From assembly GCF_001908185.1 (NCBI RefSeq), contig NZ_LGHM01000107.1, positions 1 to 45,956 of the forward strand: a DNA stretch of 45,956 nt, read 5' to 3'. Source of the DNA: Bradyrhizobium sp. AS23.2. GTDB lineage: Bacteria > Pseudomonadota > Alphaproteobacteria > Rhizobiales > Xanthobacteraceae. The notes beneath the pieces are model-generated. The model was not told where the DNA came from, ran no database searches, and saw only the letters and a list, made by a program, of their open reading frames with translations. Of the stretch, positions 31,845-39,626 are shown piece by piece (the first letter of the stretch is position 1; each line of letters starts with the position of its first letter). The translations under genes were made by a program, and so were the position numbers.

Positions 31845-32429
31845 TCAACCTTGCTCGGACTTGTTTTTGGCCGCGCGATCAGAGGCCGCGGTGTCGCCGC
31901 CGCCGACACTCATCCGATTGAGGGATAACCGCATGCCTTGTGTCGGCGCCGGCGGTCGCTTGGAGCTGAGGGTGCGCGAATTGACGCCCATCCATGATAT
32001 TTCCGACGACAGCCGGCCATATTCGATCTTGGGGCAGCGATTCATCACGACCTTGATACCGGCCGCTTCCGCCTTTTCCGCCGCCGCATCGTCGCGCGCA
32101 CCGAGCTGCATCCAGATGACCTTCGGCAGCGGATCGAGCGTCAGGGCTTCCTCGACCACGGGCATGATGTGGCTGGAGTTGCGGAAGATGTCGATCATGT
32201 CGATGGGACGGCCGATGTCGCGCAGCGAGGCGACGAAGGGCTTTCCGAGCAGCTCCTTGCCGACATGGCCGGGATTGACCGGGATCATGTCGTAGCCGCG
32301 CTGCGCCAGATATTTGAACGCAAAATAACTCGGCCGCACGTTGACCGGCGAGGCGCCGACCATCGCGATCGACTTCACGCTGTTGAGGATGCCGCGGATG
32401 TAATTGTCGGGGTAGGAGTCGTGGTTCAT
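31845..32429 (-). CDS. CoA-binding domain protein (194 aa)
   Basis: A CoA_binding_2 (YccU-type) Rossmann fold. SVKSIAMVGASPVNVRPSYF is the nucleotide-binding loop, followed by RGYDMIPVNPGHVGKELLG, IDMIDIFRNSSHIMPVVEEA and KVIWMQLGARDDAAAEKAEA, with the end of the domain at MNRCPKIEYGRL. A C-terminal tail of about 50 residues is low in complexity and basic. Such proteins are often found beside O-acetylhomoserine sulfhydrylase in this group of bacteria, and the pair is probably one transcript, but the biochemical role is not established. Confidence 0.88.
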   Translation of the reverse strand: MNHDSYPDNYIRGILNSVKSIAMVGASPVNVRPSYFAFKYLAQRGYDMIPVNPGHVGKELLGKPFVASLRDIGRPIDMIDIFRNSSHIMPVVEEALTLDPLPKVIWMQLGARDDAAAEKAEAAGIKVVMNRCPKIEYGRLSSEISWMGVNSRTLSSKRPPAPTQGMRLSLNRMSVGGGDTAASDRAAKNKSEQG

Positions 32430-32444
32430 CTGTTCTTTCTCTGA

Positions 32445-32546
32445 CCCTCATGGTGAGGAGCGCGGAACGCGCGTCTCGAACCATGAGGCCACTATCGGGC
32501 CTTCATCCTTCGAGACGCCGCGTTCCGCGGCTCCTCAGGATGAGGG
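32445..32546. repeat. Long palindromic repeat, family D (CCTCATGGTGAGGAG arms)
   Basis: A left arm beginning CCTCATGGTGAGGAGCGCGG and a right arm ending GCTCCTCAGGATGAGGG are imperfect reverse complements over about 45 bases each. The shared core is GAGGAG, GCGGAACGC and CGTCTCGAA. This looks like a dispersed intergenic element placed between two same-strand genes. Confidence 0.75.
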
Positions 32547-32555
32547 GCTGGTTAT

Positions 32556-33380
32556 TCACTCATCCCGCCACGTCGGCGTGCGCTTCTCGATGAACGCGCC
32601 GATGCCTTCCTCGGCGTCGCGTGCCATCATGTTCTCGGTCATCACCTCTGCCGCATAGCGATAGGCGTCCGCAAGGCTCATCTCGGCCTGGCGATAGAAT
32701 GCCTCCTTGCCGAGCTTGACGGTGTAGGCGGATTTCAGCGCCACCTTTTCGGCGAGCGCAATCGCGGCGTCGCGCTCGGTGCCGGCCGCGACCACGCGAT
32801 TGATCAGCCCGATCTCGCGGGCGCGCGCGGCCGGGATTGGCTCGCCCGTCAGCAGCATCTCCATCGCCTGCTTGCGCGGCACGTTGCGCGAGAGCGCAAC
32901 CATCGGCGTCGAGCAGAACAGGCCGATGTCGACGCCCGGCGTCGCGAAGCTCGCGGCTTCCGAGGCGATCGCAAGATCGCAGCTTGCCACGAGCTGACAG
33001 CCGGCCGCGGTGGCGATGCCCTGGACCGCAGCGACCACGGGCTTTGGCAGGTGGACGATCGCCTGCATCATCGCGCTGCAGGCGCTCATCATCTCGGCGA
33101 AGAAGGCTCGGCCACGATCCGGATCGGCGCGGCGCGCGGTCAGCTCCTTCAGGTCGTGGCCGGCGGAGAAGGCGGGACCGTTGGCGGCAATGACGGCAGC
33201 GCGGATGCGCTTGTCCTCGGCGATCGCGTTGAAGCTTGCATGTAACTGCCCGATCATCGCTTCCGACAGGCTGTTGCGTGCGGCGGGGCGGTTCAGCGTG
33301 AGCACGGCGACGCTGCCGACGATCTCCCGCAGGAGGATCGGCGGGTGCGGGGAGGGGGCGCGGGTGGCCTGGACGGGCAT
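32556..33380 (-). CDS. Enoyl-CoA hydratase/isomerase family protein (274 aa)
   Basis: Crotonase-fold enzyme. Signatures are VLTLNRPAARNSLSEAMIGQ, the first oxyanion loop AFSAGHDLKELTA, KPVVAAVQGIATAAGCQLVA (second oxyanion glycine) and LASCDLAIASEAASFATPGV. The catalytic-glutamate positions of classical hydratases are not clearly present (the segment after GCQLVASCDLAI reads SEAASFATPGVDIGLFCSTP), so it may be an atypical family member. The ATG at 33380 begins MPVQATRAP; an upstream ATG at 33443 adds non-family residues. Divergent from the thioesterase gene by 86 bp. Confidence 0.87.
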   Translation of the reverse strand: MPVQATRAPSPHPPILLREIVGSVAVLTLNRPAARNSLSEAMIGQLHASFNAIAEDKRIRAAVIAANGPAFSAGHDLKELTARRADPDRGRAFFAEMMSACSAMMQAIVHLPKPVVAAVQGIATAAGCQLVASCDLAIASEAASFATPGVDIGLFCSTPMVALSRNVPRKQAMEMLLTGEPIPAARAREIGLINRVVAAGTERDAAIALAEKVALKSAYTVKLGKEAFYRQAEMSLADAYRYAAEVMTENMMARDAEEGIGAFIEKRTPTWRDE

Positions 33381-33466
33381 TGACGCGATTTCCGTTGGAT
33401 GATTGCAATTGGATGACGCAGATAACTTAGTGTAACAGGCCAAGTGAAGCGAGAGTGGGGAATAGC

Positions 33467-33895
33467 ATGGCGTTAGCGAAAATGAGCGTGGCGGAGGTCG
33501 AACAGTTTCTCCGCGACGAATTTCCCCAGGCCTTCAGTGGCGACGACATCACGATCGAGAGCGCGGACGGCCAGACCTGCCTTTTGCGCCAGCGCTTCAG
33601 CGAAAGGATGCTGCGGCCGGGCGGAACCGTGTCCGGGCCGACGCTGATGGCGCTCGCCGATTTCGCGATGTACGTGGTGCTCCTGTCCGCGATCGGGCCG
33701 ATCGGGCTCGCCGTGACCACCAATCTCAACATCAACTTCCTGCGCAAGGGCCAGCCCGGCCAGGACGTGTTGGCCGAGGCCCGGCTGCTCAAGCTCGGCA
33801 AGCGGCTCGCGGTCGGCGAGGTGAACCTGCTGTCCGGGACCTCACCCGATCCGATCGCCCATGTCACCTCGACCTATTCCATTCCAAATGTTTGA
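33467..33895 (+). CDS. PaaI-type hotdog-fold thioesterase (142 aa)
   Basis: Single hotdog domain hydrolysing acyl-CoA. GGTVSGPTLMALADFAMYVV is the hotdog central helix and active-site region, AVTTNLNINFLRKGQPGQDV the adjoining strand, and VGEVNLLSGTSPDPIAHVTS the last strand. I prefer the ATG at 33467 (MALAKMSV), which has GGGGAA about 8 nt upstream, to the GTG at 33455. Divergent from an enoyl-CoA hydratase, so the two may share a promoter region and act on related acyl-CoA substrates (inference). Confidence 0.87.
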   Translation: MALAKMSVAEVEQFLRDEFPQAFSGDDITIESADGQTCLLRQRFSERMLRPGGTVSGPTLMALADFAMYVVLLSAIGPIGLAVTTNLNINFLRKGQPGQDVLAEARLLKLGKRLAVGEVNLLSGTSPDPIAHVTSTYSIPNV

Positions 33896-33967
33896 GCTTT
33901 TGGTGGGTAATATAGCACCATATTTTTAAGTAATTGATTCTGCAGGTGTAATTTCCGTCAATTGGCA

Positions 33968-33996
33968 TTGACCGTTACGCGTCTCTTCTCTAGAAA
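33968..33996 (+). promoter_or_regulatory. Probable housekeeping promoter of rplM-rpsI
   Basis: TTGACC at 33968-33973, a 17-nt spacer and TAGAAA at 33991-33996 are close to the sigma-70-type consensus. The predicted start would leave a leader of about 48 nt before the rplM ATG at 34052. This is a pattern match only. Confidence 0.45.
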
Positions 33997-34051
33997 ACCG
34001 CGCAGTCCGGTGCGGTGTTCGCGCCGATGTCTCCCTCACGGAAATTCTGAC

Positions 34052-34516
34052 ATGAAAACCTTTTCGGCAAAGCCGGCCGAGGTGACGAAGAAGTGGGTGC
34101 TGATCGACGCCAAGGGTCTGGTCGTCGGCCGTCTCGCCACCATCGTCGCCATGCGCCTGCGCGGCAAGCACCTCCCAACCTACACGCCGCACGTTGATTG
34201 CGGCGACAACGTCATCATCATCAACGCCCAGCATGCGGTCCTCACCGGTCGCAAGCGCGAGCAGAAGACCTACTACAAGCACACCGGTTATGTCGGCCAC
34301 GTCAAGGAGCGCACCGCGCGCCAGATCCTCGAAGGCCGTCATCCCGAGCGCGTGCTCGAGAAGGCCGTCGAGCGCATGATCCCGCGTGGTCCGCTCGGCC
34401 GTGTCCAGATGGGCAACCTCCGCGTCTATGGCGGCGCCGATCATCCGCACGAGGCCCAGACGCCCGAGAAGCTCGACATCGCCAAGTTGAACCGCAAGAA
34501 CACGAGGGCCGCATAA
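34052..34516 (+). CDS. rplM: Ribosomal protein L13 (154 aa)
   Basis: Large-subunit protein that binds 23S rRNA early in assembly. KKWVLIDAKGLVVGRLATIV and LRGKHLPTYTPHVDCGDNVI followed by NAQHAVLTGRKREQKTYYKH, RMIPRGPLGR and LRVYGGADHPHEAQ are standard L13 signatures, and the length fits. The ATG at 34052 is the family start. It is followed after 1 bp by rpsI, the usual L13-S9 operon. Confidence 0.98.
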   Translation: MKTFSAKPAEVTKKWVLIDAKGLVVGRLATIVAMRLRGKHLPTYTPHVDCGDNVIIINAQHAVLTGRKREQKTYYKHTGYVGHVKERTARQILEGRHPERVLEKAVERMIPRGPLGRVQMGNLRVYGGADHPHEAQTPEKLDIAKLNRKNTRAA

Positions 34517-34517
34517 C

Positions 34518-34997
34518 ATGGCCGAATCCATTCAGTCGCTCGACCAGCTCTCGCAGCTCAAGACGGCGGCAGCGCCCGACGCGCCCAAGCACGAGAAGAA
34601 GGTCGACAAGTTCAACCGCGCCTACGCAACCGGCAAGCGCAAGGATGCGGTCGCCCGCGTCTGGATCAAGCCGGGCGCCGGCAAGGTCACGGTCAACGCG
34701 CGCGAGGTCGAGGTCTATTTCGCCCGTCCCGTGCTGCGCATGATGATCGAGCAGCCGTTCTCCGTGGCCCAGCGTTCCGGCCAGTACGACGTGATCTGCA
34801 CCGTCGCCGGCGGCGGTCTGTCCGGCCAGGCTGGCGCCGTCCGTCACGGCATCTCCAAGGCGCTCACCTATTTCGAGCCGGAGCTGCGCAGCGTGCTCAA
34901 GAAGGGCGGCTTCCTCACCCGCGACTCCCGCGTGGTCGAGCGCAAGAAGTACGGCAAGGCCAAGGCCCGCCGGTCCTTCCAGTTCTCGAAGCGTTAA
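34518..34997 (+). CDS. rpsI: Ribosomal protein S9 (159 aa)
   Basis: Small-subunit protein whose C-terminal tail reaches the P-site tRNA. The core begins NRAYATGKRKDAVARVWIKP and continues through YFARPVLRMMIEQPF, TVAGGGLSGQAGAVRHGISK and DSRVVERKKYGKAKARRSFQ, ending in FSKR. An N-terminal extension of about 35 residues, rich in S, Q, K and A, is normal for alphaproteobacteria. Co-transcribed with rplM and closed by a strong terminator at 35042-35070. Confidence 0.98.
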   Translation: MAESIQSLDQLSQLKTAAAPDAPKHEKKVDKFNRAYATGKRKDAVARVWIKPGAGKVTVNAREVEVYFARPVLRMMIEQPFSVAQRSGQYDVICTVAGGGLSGQAGAVRHGISKALTYFEPELRSVLKKGGFLTRDSRVVERKKYGKAKARRSFQFSKR

Positions 34998-35041
34998 TCG
35001 CTTCGGTCGCATTCGCCGCGAAAGCGGCTCCAATGAGATGC

Positions 35042-35070
35042 AAAAGGGCGCTGAATTCAGCGCCCTTTTT
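35042..35070 (+). terminator. Intrinsic terminator of rplM-rpsI
   Basis: AAAAGGGCGCT and AGCGCCCTTTT form an 11-bp stem around GAATTC, followed by T. It lies 45 bp after the rpsI stop codon and is nearly symmetrical, so it could also work on the other strand. Confidence 0.93.
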
Positions 35071-35226
35071 GTTGTTCGTTTGTACGCAAATTGATGGCTT
35101 GTTTCCCGAAAACTTGGCCTCCCATGAAAACCTGAATGTCACTCGCGGGACATAGCGTCGCATCTGGAAGGGCGCGCAAATCGGATGTGCCGATCGCGTA
35201 ACTGCTATGTTCAAGAGGGGGCCGAC

Positions 35227-36447
35227 ATGATGTCGCTCGATAGCATCACGCTCTATTTGGTCGCCACCATGGTTGCCGCACTGCTCGGCGCCATGATGGT
35301 GTTTTTCGGCAGGCAGGAGAACAGCCCTGCGCTGAAATGGTGGGGCACCGCGTATCTCCTCGGCGCCGCCTCCGTCGCGCTATGGACGGCGGCCGGCGAC
35401 AAGCTGGGCCCGCATGTTTGTCTCGCGCTGAATGCGGTCGGCTTCGTTGCCTGCGGCATGGTGTGGAATGCGGCGCGTGTCTTCCGCGGCCGCAAGCCGA
35501 ACTGGGTCGGCCTCGTGCTCGGTGCGCTCGCCTGGATCGCCGCGGTCACGCTGCTCGATCACGCGGCGTCCCTGTTGCGCATGATCATCGGCGCCGGCAT
35601 CGTCTCGGTCTATGCGGCGCTGACCGCAAGCGAGCTCTGGGTCGAACGGCGCAAGAGCCTGCAGCGGCGCTGGCCCGCCTTCGTGGTGCCGGTGATGCAC
35701 GGCTGCGTGTTGATGCTGCCGATCCTGATTGGCAGCTTCCTGCGTCCTAACGATGCCGGCTTCTCCGCCAGCATCTGGGTAACCGTGTTCGCGGTCGAGC
35801 TCGTGCTCTATGCCGTCGGTACCGTGTTCGTGATCTTCATGCTGGTGTCGGAGCGCACCGTCACCGCGCACCGGACCGCCGCGTCCACCGATCCGCTGAC
35901 CGGCATGTTCAACCGCCGCGGCTTCTCGGAGGCCTGCGGACGCGTGATCGAGCGCGAGGCCAAGGCGGGGCGGCCCGTGACCGTGATGATCTTCGACATC
36001 GATCACTTCAAGTCGATTAACGACCGCTTCGGCCATCCCGCCGGCGACGAGATGCTGAAACTGTTCTCGACCGTCGTCGTCAGCAATCTGCGCATCTCCG
36101 ACCTCTCGGGCCGCATCGGCGGCGAGGAATTCGCGGCCTTGCTGCCGTGTCCGCTTGAGGAGGGCGTGCTGGTCGCCGAGCGCGTACGCGAAGCTTTCGA
36201 GACGTCCGGCGTCGTGGTCGATGAAGGCCCGGTCGACACCACCGTCAGCATCGGTGTCGCCGGCGGTCCGGCCGGCACCGAACTCGAGGTGCTGCTGGCC
36301 TCGGCCGACACCGCGCTCTACCAGGCCAAGCGCGGCGGCCGTAACCGCGTCGAGGCGGCGGAGGAGCTGCCGCTGTCGCTGGAGAACTGGCGCCGCCAGA
36401 GCGCCGCGCGGGTCGGCGCGCCGCAGGCACGCACGGCCACCGCCTGA
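35227..36447 (+). CDS. Membrane diguanylate cyclase (GGEEF, 406 aa)
   Basis: Makes the second messenger c-di-GMP. The N-terminal half has about six hydrophobic segments, the first being ITLYLVATMVAALLGAMMVF, and the catalytic domain follows at about residue 225 with DPLTGMFNRRGF. FDIDHFKSINDRFGH carries the metal aspartates, and GGEEF is at residues 298-302. RISD at 289-292, five residues before GGEEF, is the inhibitory I-site, so feedback inhibition is expected. The ATG at 35227 has AGAGGGGG about 8 nt upstream. With a polysaccharide locus elsewhere in the window, control of biofilm polymer is possible but is not shown by the sequence. Confidence 0.93.
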   Translation: MMSLDSITLYLVATMVAALLGAMMVFFGRQENSPALKWWGTAYLLGAASVALWTAAGDKLGPHVCLALNAVGFVACGMVWNAARVFRGRKPNWVGLVLGALAWIAAVTLLDHAASLLRMIIGAGIVSVYAALTASELWVERRKSLQRRWPAFVVPVMHGCVLMLPILIGSFLRPNDAGFSASIWVTVFAVELVLYAVGTVFVIFMLVSERTVTAHRTAASTDPLTGMFNRRGFSEACGRVIEREAKAGRPVTVMIFDIDHFKSINDRFGHPAGDEMLKLFSTVVVSNLRISDLSGRIGGEEFAALLPCPLEEGVLVAERVREAFETSGVVVDEGPVDTTVSIGVAGGPAGTELEVLLASADTALYQAKRGGRNRVEAAEELPLSLENWRRQSAARVGAPQARTATA

Positions 36448-36506
36448 GACGCAAGCAGCCTTCGCGGTAATCCGCTGTTTACCATTCGATCCCTACCATT
36501 GCGGTC

Positions 36507-36743
36507 ATGGAATCGATCCGTCGACAGAATCCGCAGGCTGCCCTGATATCGCTCGAAGCCGCTGCAGCCTCGGCACGCGGCGGCTTTGCCTGCCTGTTCT
36601 CCACCGCGGATGAATACGAGACCGCGCTGATCACCGAGCGCCGCGCCCAGGGGCGCTATACGCAAGGCCGCAGCTATTGGCCATTCGCACTGTTTGCCGG
36701 TTGCGCGCTGGTCGTGGCGGGTATCGTTCTGCTGTTCGCCTGA
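36507..36743 (+). CDS. Small membrane protein, function unknown (78 aa)
   Basis: The soluble N-terminal part (residues 1-55, RRQNPQAALISLEAAAASAR and TADEYETALITERRA) looks like a paired helix, followed by a single transmembrane segment FALFAGCALVVAGIVLLFA at the very end, giving a tail-anchored layout. No family recognised. The ribosome-binding site is weak, but the amino-acid pattern and third-position GC look coding. It sits 59 bp downstream of the diguanylate cyclase gene. Confidence 0.55.
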   Translation: MESIRRQNPQAALISLEAAAASARGGFACLFSTADEYETALITERRAQGRYTQGRSYWPFALFAGCALVVAGIVLLFA

Positions 36744-36842
36744 GTGACCCGTACTCCCGGCCGGGCAGGCGCCGTTTCGGCGCCTTTTTCTTTTGGACGG
36801 GGTGCGGTAGACACGCCCATCGAACAAGAAGGGTGGAAACCG

Positions 36843-37139
36843 ATGATCACCGAGATCGCGCAAATCGACGTCAAGCCGGGCAGCGAGAAGGACTTTGAGG
36901 CGGCCGTTGCCAGGGCCAAGGCCGCTTTCGGCCGCTCCAAGGGCTTCCACGGCTTCGAGCTGCACAAGTCGATCGAGAAGCCGCAGCGCTACCGGCTGAT
37001 GGTGAAGTGGGCGACGCTGGGGAACCACACCGTCGATTTCCGCGGCTCCGAGAACTTCACCGAATGGCGCGGCCTCGTCGGCCAGTATTTTGCGTCTCCT
37101 CCGGAGGTCGAGCACACCGAGACCGTGCTGACGACCTGA
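36843..37139 (+). CDS. Antibiotic-biosynthesis-monooxygenase-like (ABM) protein (98 aa)
   Basis: A small ferredoxin-like alpha/beta barrel. ITEIAQIDVKPGSEKDFEAA is the usual first strand and helix, FHGFELHKSIEKPQRYRLMV the middle, and LVGQYFASPPEVEHTETV the end. Members range from heme-degrading to quinone-modifying enzymes, so no substrate is assigned. The ATG at 36843 has GGTGGAAA upstream. It lies convergent with the AI-2E-type permease gene. Confidence 0.8.
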   Translation: MITEIAQIDVKPGSEKDFEAAVARAKAAFGRSKGFHGFELHKSIEKPQRYRLMVKWATLGNHTVDFRGSENFTEWRGLVGQYFASPPEVEHTETVLTT

Positions 37140-37145
37140 GCGGAC

Positions 37146-38294
37146 TCAGGCCGCCTCTGCCAGAGGTGGCGCCGCCTCATACGTCTTGAAATGGTCGATC
37201 ATGACCTTGGCGATGGCGACCAATGGCAGCGCCAGCGCCAGGCCCCAGATTCCGAACACGACGCCGAGCAGGATCTGGAACGCGAACAGCGTGGCCGGCG
37301 GAATGTCCAGCGCCTGCCGCTGCAGGACCGGCGTCAGCACATAGCTCTCCATGGCATGTACGCCGAGGAAGAGGAGAAGGGCCGATAGGGCCGGGATCCA
37401 GCCCGAGGCAAGACTTGCCAGCACCACGACGACGCCGGCGATGATGGCGCCGACGGTCGGGATGAAGGCGAGCAATCCGGCCTGGATTCCCAGGATGAAC
37501 GAGGCGGGGATGCCGATGATGGCAAGCCCGATCCAGGTCACGACGCCGACTGCGATCATGACAATGATCTGCGCGATGAGCCAGCGCTCCAGCGTCTCGC
37601 CGATGCGGTCGATGATGAGAGCGGCGCGGGTGCGGTGCCTGGCCGGCATGAGGAACAACAGGCCGTCGTGATAAACGCTCGGCTGGGTCGCGAAGGCGAG
37701 CCCGAGAAACAGCACGATGAAGATGTTGCCGACGGCGCTGATCGTGCCGAGCAGCAGCTTGAAGGTCTGGCTCACGATCGCCCCGCCGCTCGAGGCGAGC
37801 GCGCCCGCGCCCGGCAATCCGCCGCGCGAGGCCGAACTCGGCGCTGGCGTCGACGCAGCGTCGGTGGAGGCGGCGGGCGCGGCATTGCCGAGATCGAAGA
37901 CGCTGGTGTCGATGCCGTGGTTCTCGAGGAAGGAGCGGACGTTGGTGATCTGCGACTTGATGGTCTTGCTGAGCACCGAGGCCTGCTCGGCGATGGTGGC
38001 GCCGCCGAGATAGGCGACGCCCGCGAGCATCACGGCCAGCGCGACGCAAACGATCGCGAGCCGTACCGCGTGCGGCAGGTGCACGCGGCGGCCGAGCGCA
38101 TTCGTCAGCGCGTTGAGGGCGACGCCGAGCAGCATGCCGGTGAAGATCAGAAGCAGGGTGGCCGCAAAATACCAGGTGAAGGCCAGGAGAGCCGTGAACA
38201 ACACGACGGCGATGCCACCGACCGCGATCGCCCAGGCCTGATCTTGAGCCAGATCGTTGCGGGTCCGGGGACGTTCGTCAGCGGGAATGGTCAC
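37146..38294 (-). CDS. AI-2E family transporter/permease (382 aa)
   Basis: Polytopic membrane protein of the PerM/TqsA family, proposed exporters of AI-2 or ion-coupled permeases. Pairs of helices at each end (AWAIAVGGIAVVLFTALLAF near residue 20; VHLPHAVRLAIVCVALAVML near 70) flank a soluble region with a low-complexity A/S/P stretch (about residues 140-165). The conserved ILGIQAGLLAFIPTVGAIIA and LSALLLFLGVHAMESYVLTP loop occupies the second half. No autoinducer-2 synthesis gene is present, so transport of something else is likely. Confidence 0.87.
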   Translation of the reverse strand: MTIPADERPRTRNDLAQDQAWAIAVGGIAVVLFTALLAFTWYFAATLLLIFTGMLLGVALNALTNALGRRVHLPHAVRLAIVCVALAVMLAGVAYLGGATIAEQASVLSKTIKSQITNVRSFLENHGIDTSVFDLGNAAPAASTDAASTPAPSSASRGGLPGAGALASSGGAIVSQTFKLLLGTISAVGNIFIVLFLGLAFATQPSVYHDGLLFLMPARHRTRAALIIDRIGETLERWLIAQIIVMIAVGVVTWIGLAIIGIPASFILGIQAGLLAFIPTVGAIIAGVVVVLASLASGWIPALSALLLFLGVHAMESYVLTPVLQRQALDIPPATLFAFQILLGVVFGIWGLALALPLVAIAKVMIDHFKTYEAAPPLAEAA

Positions 38295-38553
38295 ATCATA
38301 TCCTTTTCGGCGGCTGCGGTCGGGCCACTCTTTCGTAAAATTTCACCAGGGATCAAGCCGCCCCCAAGCGCCGATTTGACGCGTCTGGCGCCTGAAGGGC
38401 CAATGCCACACGGGCGAAAGGGTGCCGGGCCCGCCCGGCGGCCTGGGATTTGCGCGAAATAGCATTGCCGTCCCGCGATCCCTTATATTGAATTTGTTCC
38501 AAGCCAAGGGCATGTTTAGGGAATCTTCTTCGGTGGGGAGGTCGGAACGGGAG

Positions 38554-39327
38554 ATGAGAAAGCCGGTCGTCGGCGTGATCGGGAATTCCCATCGTGTCGA
38601 GAATCGATTTCAGGTCCAGATGGTCGGCGAGCGAAACTTGCGCGCCGTGGCCGAGGTCTCCGGCGGCTTGCCGGTGATGTTTGCTGGCTCGCCCGACATC
38701 ACCGACGTCAGTGCGCTGCTCGACATTGTCGACGGCGTCATCCTCACCGGCGCCCGGGCCAACGTGCACCCGACCCGTTTCAACGTCGACCCCTGCGAGA
38801 AGCACGAGCCCTATGACATCCACCGCGACGAGGTCGCGCTGGCGCTCTCACTCGCCTGTGTCTCCCGGGGCATCCCGCTGTTTGGCATCTGCCGCGGCCT
38901 CCAGGAGATGAACGTCGCCTTCGGCGGCTCGCTGCATCCCGAGATCCGCGAAATACCGGGCCGCATGAACCACCGTATGCCCAGGCTCGAGAACGGCGAG
39001 ATCCATCCCGATCCGACCGTGGTGTTCGCCGACCGCCACGATGTCCTCCTCACGCCGGGCGGTGCGTTTGCACAATTGCTCGGCTGCGAGACGATCCGGG
39101 TCAATTCGCTGCATGGCCAGGGCATTCTCGATCCCGGCAAGCGCATCCTGATCGAGGGCGTCGCCGAGGACGGCACCATCGAGGCGATCCGCATCGCGGA
39201 AGCCCCGACCTTCGCGCTCGGCGTGCAATGGCACGCCGAGTACGACCCGCAGCACAATCCCGTCAACCGAAAGCTGTTCGAGGCTTTTGGCGAGGCGATG
39301 GTCGCACGGCAGCGCGCGGCGGCGTAG
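38554..39327 (+). CDS. PuuD-like gamma-glutamyl hydrolase / class I amidotransferase (257 aa)
   Basis: Peptidase C26 family, hydrolysing gamma-glutamyl-gamma-aminobutyrate in putrescine breakdown or related gamma-glutamyl amides. The nucleophile cysteine is in LFGICRGLQEMNVAFGGSLH and the histidine in FALGVQWHAEYDP. VDGVILTGARANVHPTRFN near residue 60 is also family-typical. The ATG at 38554 begins MRKPVVGVIGNSHR and follows GGGAG; an in-frame ATG at 38512 is possible. No other polyamine genes are adjacent. Confidence 0.88.
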   Translation: MRKPVVGVIGNSHRVENRFQVQMVGERNLRAVAEVSGGLPVMFAGSPDITDVSALLDIVDGVILTGARANVHPTRFNVDPCEKHEPYDIHRDEVALALSLACVSRGIPLFGICRGLQEMNVAFGGSLHPEIREIPGRMNHRMPRLENGEIHPDPTVVFADRHDVLLTPGGAFAQLLGCETIRVNSLHGQGILDPGKRILIEGVAEDGTIEAIRIAEAPTFALGVQWHAEYDPQHNPVNRKLFEAFGEAMVARQRAAA

Positions 39328-39368
39328 GCGGCACGTGCTGATAGGGGGGAAGCCGACCCTCGCCACAA

Positions 39369-39448
39369 CGTCATTGCGAGCGCAGCGAAGCAATCCAGAG
39401 ACTTTCCGCGTCGGGATTCTGGATTGCTTCGCTGCGCTCGCAATGACG
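39369..39448. repeat. Perfect 30-bp inverted repeat, family E (CGTCATTGCGAGCGCAG)
   Basis: Arms at 39369-39398 and 39419-39448 are exact reverse complements over 30 bases, each starting from CGTCATTGCGAGCGCAGCG and ending at the CAATCCAG side, with a 20-nt loop. Such a long perfect palindrome is a recent or gene-converted copy of a dispersed intergenic element common in Bradyrhizobium. Confidence 0.9.
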
Positions 39449-39626
39449 GAGCATGAACGACGCCTTGATCTCGCGGCTTCCTGTCCAAGCACGTTCGGCC
39501 TGATCGGGGACGATGGCGTGTCCTGCGGGGCCATTTCCATTGCGTCGCACAATCACAACGGCGGCAAAGCCGCTGCATTGAGGTTCCAGAGACGAGCACC
39601 ATATGGTCTGCAAGGGAGCTCTTGCC

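Noticed and set aside
30427..32429. metY and CoA-binding gene as a novel system
   Set aside because: The pairing is frequent in related bacteria and looks like ordinary methionine metabolism; reported only as context.
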